Positions 59,066 through 64,000 of a stretch of DNA of 64,000 nt are shown here, piece by piece. This DNA comes from TK10-74A sp965263065 (GTDB lineage Bacteria > Chloroflexota > Dehalococcoidia > Bin125), in assembly GCA_965263065.1 (NCBI GenBank), contig CBDHGH010000003.1, positions 248,001-312,000 of the forward strand, read 5' to 3'. The notes under the pieces were generated by a model. It was not told the origin of the DNA, did no database searches, and saw only the letters and a program-made list of their open reading frames with translations. The first letter of the stretch is position 1. Each line of letters opens with the position of its first letter. Made by a program: the position numbers and the translations under genes.

Positions 59066-59863
59066 ATGCGGGACATCTTTTCGATCGAAGGCAAGACGGC
59101 GCTCGTCACGGGCGGGTCGCGGGGGATTGGCGAAATGATCGCGGGCGGGTTCCTCGCGCACGGCGCGAAGGTCTACATCAGCTCGCGCAAAGCCGACGCC
59201 TGCGAGGCGACCGCTGCGCGCCTGGTGGACGAGTTCGGCGGCGAGTGCATCTCGCTGCCCGGCGACGTGGGCAACATGGCGGGCGTGACGGCGCTGGCGT
59301 CGGCGCTGGCGGCCCGCGAGAGCCGGCTCGACATCCTGGTCAACAACGCCGGGACGGCCTGGGGGGCGCCGCTCGACGAGTTCCCCGAATCGGGCTGGGA
59401 CAAGGTGATGAACACCAACGTCAAGGGCATCTTCTTCCTCACGCAGCAGCTGCTGCCGCTGCTGCGGGCGTCGGCCACGCACGAGGATCCGGCCCGCGTG
59501 ATCAACATCGGATCGGTGGACGGGATCAAGACGCCGATCTTCGACAACTTCTCGTACGGCCCCTCGAAGGCCGCCGTCCACCACCTGACGCGGGTGCTCG
59601 CGGCCCACCTGGTGAAGGAGAACATCATCGTCAACGCGATCGCGCCGGGGCCGTTCCCCAGCTGGATGCTGAGCGCCGGCGTCGGATTCGGCGGCAAGGT
59701 CGAGGGGCAGGACTGGGAGAGCGTCGGCGCGCGCAACCCGCGCGGCCGCGTGGGGACGCCGGAGGACATCGCGGGGCTGGCGATCTACCTCAGCTCGCGG
59801 GCCGGGGCCTACACGGTGGGCGAGACGATCACCTGCGACGGGGGATCGGTGGCGTCCTCGTGA
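59066..59863 (+). CDS. SDR family oxidoreductase
   Basis: A 265-residue classical SDR: TGGSRGIGEMIAG (cofactor turn), NNAGTAWG, Ser in NIGSVDG, YGPSKAA (Tyr-x3-Lys) and the C-terminal GRVGTPEDIAGLAIYLSSRAGAYTVGETITCDGG. The Arg after the glycine turn and SSRKADA after strand 2 favour NADPH. This is close to 3-oxoacyl-ACP reductase-like enzymes. AAGGAG precedes the ATG. It is divergent from the CoA transferase and 49 bases upstream of an amidohydrolase. Confidence 0.92.
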   Translation: MRDIFSIEGKTALVTGGSRGIGEMIAGGFLAHGAKVYISSRKADACEATAARLVDEFGGECISLPGDVGNMAGVTALASALAARESRLDILVNNAGTAWGAPLDEFPESGWDKVMNTNVKGIFFLTQQLLPLLRASATHEDPARVINIGSVDGIKTPIFDNFSYGPSKAAVHHLTRVLAAHLVKENIIVNAIAPGPFPSWMLSAGVGFGGKVEGQDWESVGARNPRGRVGTPEDIAGLAIYLSSRAGAYTVGETITCDGGSVASS

Positions 59864-59912
59864 GGCGGTCGGGGCGGGAGGCCGCAGGCCGAGGCGTGGA
59901 TCGGGCAGCGCG

Positions 59913-60920
59913 ATGACGCCCGACCCGCGCTGGCTGGCGACCACAATCGAGGCGGCGCTGGAGCCGGAACTGCCGATCATCGACCCGCATCACCATCTGT
60001 GGGACCGGCCCGGCTGGCGCTACTTCCTGGACGAGTTGCTGGACGATGTCGCCGGGCACAACGTGCGGCAGACGGTCTTCATCGAGTGCGGCGCGATGTA
60101 TCGGGCCGACGGCCCGGAGTCGCTGCGGCCCGTGGGCGAGACGGAGTTCGTGGGCGGGATCGCGGCGCAGAGCGCGAGCGGCGAGTACGGGGATACGCGG
60201 GTCGCGACGGGCATCGTGGGGCACGCGGACCTGCGGCTGGGAGCGGCGGTATCGGAGGTGCTGGAGGCGCAGATCGCGGCGAGCCCCGACCGCTTCCGCG
60301 GCATCCGCCACCATGTCTGCTGGGACGGGCACGCGGATGTGCCGCAGTCGCGCATCCTGCCGGGGCCGGGGCTGCTCCAGAATCCGGCGTTCCGCGAGGG
60401 CTTCGCCTGCCTGGCGCGCTACGGCCTCAGCTTCGAGGCGTGGCTGTACCACCCGCAGATCCCGGAGCTGACGGCGTTCGCCCGGGCGTTCCCGGAGACG
60501 ACGATCATCCTGAACCACCTGGGCGGGCCGATCGGCGTGGGCCCGTACGCGGGGCGGGGCGACGAGGTCTTCGCGGAGTGGCGGGGGACGATCGCGGAGT
60601 TGGCCGGCTGCCCGAACGTCGTGGCGAAGGTGGGGGGCATCCAGATGGCGATCAACGGCTTCGGCTGGCACGAGCGCGACGTCGCCCCCAGTTCGGACGA
60701 CTTGCTGGCGGCGAACCGCCCCTGGTACGAGCACACGATCGAGCAGTTCGGGCCGCAGCGCTGCATGTTCGAGAGCAACTTCCCGGTCGACAAGGAGTCG
60801 TGCGGCTACACGGTGCTGTGGAACCAGTTCAAGAAGCTCACGGCGGGCTTCGCGCCGGACGATCGGGCGGCGCTGTTCCACGACACGGCGCTGCGGGTGT
60901 ATCGGCTGCAGCGTCGTTAG
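59913..60920 (+). CDS. amidohydrolase family protein (amidohydrolase 2 type)
   Basis: A 335-residue TIM-barrel metal enzyme. The first metal motif DPHHHLWD is at about residues 24-31; IECGAMY, RHHVCWDG, FEAWLYHPQ, ILNHLGGP and the C-terminal MFESNFPVDK with Asp are the barrel-end residues. The group includes lactonases (PLP-dicarboxylate, 2-pyrone-type) and decarboxylases. It follows the SDR on the same strand and may act on its product. No strong ribosome site is visible. Confidence 0.88.
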   Translation: MTPDPRWLATTIEAALEPELPIIDPHHHLWDRPGWRYFLDELLDDVAGHNVRQTVFIECGAMYRADGPESLRPVGETEFVGGIAAQSASGEYGDTRVATGIVGHADLRLGAAVSEVLEAQIAASPDRFRGIRHHVCWDGHADVPQSRILPGPGLLQNPAFREGFACLARYGLSFEAWLYHPQIPELTAFARAFPETTIILNHLGGPIGVGPYAGRGDEVFAEWRGTIAELAGCPNVVAKVGGIQMAINGFGWHERDVAPSSDDLLAANRPWYEHTIEQFGPQRCMFESNFPVDKESCGYTVLWNQFKKLTAGFAPDDRAALFHDTALRVYRLQRR

Positions 60921-60929
60921 GCCGACGGC

Positions 60930-61799
60930 CTAGACGTCGGCGTAGCGCTCGATCGTGTCCTTGAAGGCCAGCGCGTCGGCGGGGGAGCGGACGACCGCCC
61001 GCAGCCCCGCGCCCGCCGAGACCGGCACGGCCAGGCGGTGGATGCCGGCCGCGGCGAGCCGGGGGATCTCGTCGAGGTCATCGGGCAGACTGGCGGTGAT
61101 CTCCAGGGCGTCCGGGTCACGGCCGTGCTGCTCGGCGGTGCGCCGGGCAAGGTCGATCATGTCCAGGGGGGCGCCGCGGGCGGGGAAGTAGCCGTCGCCC
61201 AGGCGGCCGGCGCGCCGCGCGGCGGGCTTGCTGTCGCCGCCGACGACGATGGGCACGGATCCGTTGACCGGGCGCGGCTGGCAGTGGGCGTTGTCGAAGT
61301 GCACGAACTCGCCGTGGAAGGTGGGCGCGTCCGACGACCACAGCTCGCGCATGGCGGCCACGTACTCGTCGGTGCGGCGGCCGCGGTCGGCGAACGGTGC
61401 GCCGATGGCGTCGAACTCTTCCTTCAGCCAGCCGACCCCGATGCCGAGCAGGACGCGCCCGCCGGAGAGGTGGTCCAGCGTCGCGACCTGCTTGGCCGTG
61501 ATGACCGGATTGTGCTGCGGCAGGATGAGGATGGCGGTGCCCAGCTTGATGCGGGAGGTCGCGGAGGCGACGTAGGCGAGCCAGATGAGCGGGTCGGGCA
61601 GGATGAACTCGGCCTCCCGGCCGGGCATGCGGCCGCCGGGCGCGTAGGGGTAGACCGACTCGTAGCCGCCCGGCACGACGGTGTGCTCGATCGTCCAGGC
61701 GGAGTCGAAGCCCGCCTCCTCGGCCGCCTGCACGAGATCGACGGCTCGCGCGGGGTCGGTGTAGGGACCGATGTTGCAGTAACGCAGGCCGAACTTCAT
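60930..61799 (-). CDS. LLM-class F420-dependent oxidoreductase
   Basis: A 289-residue luciferase-like monooxygenase-fold protein: MKFGLRYCNIGPYTDPARAVDLVQAAEEAGFDSAWTIEHTVVP, KLGTAILILPQHNPVITAKQVATLDHLSGGRVLLGIGVGWLKEEFDAIG, VPIVVGGDSKPAARRAGRLGDGYFP. The pattern matches the F420-type subgroup common in actinobacteria and Chloroflexi; use of F420 rather than FMN is inferred. AAGGAGG supports ATG 61799. It converges with the amidohydrolase and lies just downstream of RecQ on the same strand. Confidence 0.9.
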   Translation of the reverse strand: MKFGLRYCNIGPYTDPARAVDLVQAAEEAGFDSAWTIEHTVVPGGYESVYPYAPGGRMPGREAEFILPDPLIWLAYVASATSRIKLGTAILILPQHNPVITAKQVATLDHLSGGRVLLGIGVGWLKEEFDAIGAPFADRGRRTDEYVAAMRELWSSDAPTFHGEFVHFDNAHCQPRPVNGSVPIVVGGDSKPAARRAGRLGDGYFPARGAPLDMIDLARRTAEQHGRDPDALEITASLPDDLDEIPRLAAAGIHRLAVPVSAGAGLRAVVRSPADALAFKDTIERYADV

Positions 61800-61852
61800 G
61801 GCCGGACTCCTCCTTCGCGTGGTCCTTCGCGTGACGCGCTGCCCGGACAAGG

Positions 61853-63625
61853 CTAGGGCTGCGGCGTCTCCCGTTGCAGCCTGAGCAGTTCCGCGCCGTA
61901 TCGCTCGACCTTGGCGCGGCCCATACCCCAGACCTCGAACAGGGCGGCGTCGGAGGTCGGGCGTCGCGCGACGATGTCGTACAGGGTCTTGTCGCCGAAC
62001 ACGACGAACGCGGGGACGCCGTCGGCCTGCGCCCGCTCCCGGCGCCAGGCCCGCAGCCGCTGGGCGAACGGATCGGCCGGGTCACCGGCGGGCTGCGGCT
62101 CCGCCTCGCGCCGCGCCCGATCGGAGCGCCGTCGCGGGGCGGGGGGCTTGCAGTTGTCGCAGTGGTCACAGGTCCGCGGCGCCGCCTCACCGAAGTACGC
62201 CAAGATCAGGCGGCGACGACAGGTCCGCGTCTCGGCGTACTCCACCATGCGCGCCAGCCGGGATTCCGCGTACTTGCGATGTGCGCTGATCGCGCCCGTG
62301 TCGATGGGGGCATCGGGATCCCGCGAGAGCAGGCGGAAGTCGGTGGGGGCGACGAGCCCCGAGGCGCGCAGGGCCTCGAGCGCGTTGTTGGCCTGGTCGT
62401 CGGTTTGCGCCGGGCCGCGGCCCGCGCCGGGCGGCGCGTCGTCATCGTCGTACACGAGGTTGCGCCAGATCGTGCGCACCTGCGCGTTGTCCGGGTGCGC
62501 CTCGTCGATGAACCACTGCTGGGCCTGACGGTCGCGCTTGCCGTAGAGCAGGACGCAGGAGGCAGGCTCGCCGTCGCGCCCGGCGCGGCCCGCCTCCTGG
62601 TAGTACGACTCCAGCCGCCCCGGCATGTTGAAGTGGATCACGAAGCGCACGTCGGGCTTGTCCACGCCCAGGCCGAAGGCGTTGGTCGCGACGATCACGT
62701 CCGTGTCTCCGCGGTCGAAGCGCCCCTGGACGGCGGAGCGGAGGTCGCTGCCCAAGCCGGCGTGGTAGGCCTCGGCCGCGACGCCCGCCTCGCGCAGCCG
62801 CGCGGCCAGCTCTTCGGTGCGCAGGCGCGTGCGGACGTAGATGATGCCGGACCCCTCGGGGTGCGCCTGGACGATGGCGACCGCTCGCTCGATGCGGTCG
62901 TGGATCCGCGGGTGCACCTCGACGGACAGCTCGAGGTTGGGCCGGTCGAATGACGTCACCACCTCATGCGCGGCGCCGTCGATGCCCAGCCGCACGGCGA
63001 TGTCCTTGCGAACGCGGGCGTCGGCGGTGGCGGTGAGCGCGAGCACGCGGGGGTTGCCGAGTTGCTTCCGCAGCTCCCCGAGGAGCAGGTAGTCGGGGCG
63101 GAAGTCGTGCCCCCACTGCGAGATGCAGTGCGCCTCGTCGATGGCGAGCAGGTTGACGCCGTGCCGCCGCAGTCCCTCGATCAGCTTCGAGTTGCGCAGG
63201 CCCTCGGGCGCGACGTACAGCAGCGGCAGCTCGCCGCGCACGAAGGCCAGATAGCGGGCGTTCTTCTCGGCCCGGCCGACCGACGAGTTGATGAACGCCG
63301 CCTCGACGTTGGAGCGGCCCAGGTTGGTGACCTGGTCGCGCATCAGGGCGATCAGCGGCGAGACGACCAGCGTGCGCCCGACCTCAAGCGCCGGCAGGAC
63401 GAAGCAGGCGCTCTTGCCGCTGCCCGTCGGCATGACGCCGACGACATCGCTGTGCGCCAGCGCTTCGAGCACCTCGGCCTGGCCGTCGCGCAGGTCCGGG
63501 TAGCCGAACGTGTCCCGCAGGCGCGCGCGGTAGGGATCAAGGCTGGCCGGGAACTCGACCGGAGTCGTTGGCACGTGCGGGTCCACCCCCTGCGGAGGGT
63601 ACCGGCGCGCAGCGGCTGGGGGCAC
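61853..63625 (-). CDS. recQ: RecQ-type ATP-dependent DNA helicase
   Basis: A 590-residue 3'-5' helicase. Walker A MPTGSGKSACF, DEAH box IDEAHCISQWGHDFRP, motif III LTATAD, motif VI YYQEAGRAGRDG; a RecQ-Ct zinc cluster (CRRRLILAYFGEAAPRTC then DHCDNC) and an HRDC domain at the end (LRAWRRERAQADGVPAFVVFGDKTLYDIV). The winged helix between helicase and zinc cluster appears reduced. The GTG at 63625 abuts the stop of the upstream dehydrogenase gene; GTG 63574, giving 573 residues, is an alternative. Roles in recombination repair are known for the family. Confidence 0.93.
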   Translation of the reverse strand: MPPAAARRYPPQGVDPHVPTTPVEFPASLDPYRARLRDTFGYPDLRDGQAEVLEALAHSDVVGVMPTGSGKSACFVLPALEVGRTLVVSPLIALMRDQVTNLGRSNVEAAFINSSVGRAEKNARYLAFVRGELPLLYVAPEGLRNSKLIEGLRRHGVNLLAIDEAHCISQWGHDFRPDYLLLGELRKQLGNPRVLALTATADARVRKDIAVRLGIDGAAHEVVTSFDRPNLELSVEVHPRIHDRIERAVAIVQAHPEGSGIIYVRTRLRTEELAARLREAGVAAEAYHAGLGSDLRSAVQGRFDRGDTDVIVATNAFGLGVDKPDVRFVIHFNMPGRLESYYQEAGRAGRDGEPASCVLLYGKRDRQAQQWFIDEAHPDNAQVRTIWRNLVYDDDDAPPGAGRGPAQTDDQANNALEALRASGLVAPTDFRLLSRDPDAPIDTGAISAHRKYAESRLARMVEYAETRTCRRRLILAYFGEAAPRTCDHCDNCKPPAPRRRSDRARREAEPQPAGDPADPFAQRLRAWRRERAQADGVPAFVVFGDKTLYDIVARRPTSDAALFEVWGMGRAKVERYGAELLRLQRETPQP

Positions 63626-64000
63626 TCACCGCACGCGGATCTCCTGGGGCAGCGGATCGCCGCGCAGCCAGCACTCGAGGTTGTCGAGGAAGATCAGGCG
63701 CGCGCGCTCGGGGTTGCCCTGCCCCACCCAGGAGCTGTGCGGGGTCAGGATCACGTTCGGCAGGTCCCAGAGCGGCGACGCCGGGTCCAGCGGCTCCTGC
63801 GCGACCACGTCGAGGTATGCGCCCGCCAGCGCGCCCGACTGCAGGCCGTCGATCAGCGCCGGCTCGTCGACGATCTTGCCCCGCGCGATGTTGATCAGGT
63901 GCGCGTGGGGCGGCAGCAGGGCCAGCCGCGCGGCGGAGATGGCCCCCTCCGTCTGCGGCGTCCTCGGCGCGGCGACCACGAGCCAGTCGGCCCGGGGCAG
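63626..64000 (-). CDS. D-isomer-specific 2-hydroxyacid dehydrogenase, 5' end outside window
   Basis: The last 124 or so residues are present: LVVAAPRTPQTEGAI, the Arg strand INIARGKIVDEPALIDGLQSG, GAYLDVVAQEPL with Glu, and the catalytic His in VILTPHSSWVGQG. These are the second half of the NAD-binding domain and the return to the catalytic domain. The stop touches the RecQ start. Substrate unknown. Confidence 0.88.
   Translation of the reverse strand: MPRADWLVVAAPRTPQTEGAISAARLALLPPHAHLINIARGKIVDEPALIDGLQSGALAGAYLDVVAQEPLDPASPLWDLPNVILTPHSSWVGQGNPERARLIFLDNLECWLRGDPLPQEIRVR

Overview
The window is uniformly GC-rich (about 70% by eye), densely coded and free of rRNA. Several traits fit a free-living or host-associated Chloroflexota of the Dehalococcoidia/SAR202 type better than a typical actinobacterium: extracellular solute-binding proteins whose N-terminus combines an RKISRRT twin-arginine motif with a lipobox, an F420-type LLM oxidoreductase, many acyl-CoA dehydrogenases, crotonases, type III CoA transferases and SDRs, a DUF4015 glycosidase-like protein and selenocysteine use. 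This placement is an inference from gene content, not from a phylogenetic marker.

Layout. 1-6.9 kb: end of a NYN-domain gene, an acyl-CoA dehydrogenase, a membrane-anchored DUF4015 protein with a proline-rich repeat, a nitroreductase, a DMT transporter and an AGPS-like FAD enzyme. 6.9-10.8 kb: a scar where an oligopeptide transporter operon seems to have been broken. The solute-binding protein survives, but a tyrosine integrase, a half tRNA-Lys and a deleted remnant of the permease gene stand where the permeases should be. 11.1-15.6 kb: a cluster of a thioredoxin fold fused to an unrecognised domain, a second copy of that domain alone, a UGSC-family selenoprotein read through an in-frame UGA, and a 2-hydroxyacid dehydrogenase-like protein. 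15.6-22.2 kb: an Eis-like acetyltransferase, a TenA/PqqC-fold protein, an acyl-CoA dehydrogenase, a VOC protein, an SDR, a HicAB toxin-antitoxin pair and a crotonase. 22.2-26.2 kb: an Asp/His-rich secreted protein divergent from a two-component system whose sensor loop has the same composition, then an MFS transporter. 26.4-31.9 kb: a one-chain acyl-CoA carboxylase, an RRM RNA-binding protein and a crotonase. 32-36.3 kb: an intact oligopeptide ABC operon (binding protein, two permeases) whose promoter region holds a 14-base homopolymer. 36.6-39.5 kb: a DUF4956/VTC/CotH group. 39.5-42.6 kb: a second selenoprotein (UxxC redoxin fused to a DsbD-alpha-like domain), an NHL beta-propeller and a hydratase. 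43-46 kb: a glycine betaine/proline-type ABC operon. 46-52.6 kb: a CoA transferase of permuted domain order, a hydrolase and another intact oligopeptide ABC operon. 52.8-64 kb: a tryptophan-halogenase-like flavoenzyme, a hydrolase, a medium-chain dehydrogenase, a tandem CoA transferase, an SDR, an amidohydrolase, an LLM oxidoreductase, RecQ and a truncated 2-hydroxyacid dehydrogenase.

Themes. The window looks like scavenging heterotrophy: peptide/nickel-family and betaine-family uptake feeding CoA-ester, keto-acid and short-chain dehydrogenase chemistry. Two things stand out. First, two selenoproteins are each split by a UGA followed, at the same 14-nt distance, by a small hairpin with GU in its loop. 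Second, three solute-binding proteins share a signal plus alanine-rich stalk cassette, nearly identical in two of them, joined to divergent binding domains.
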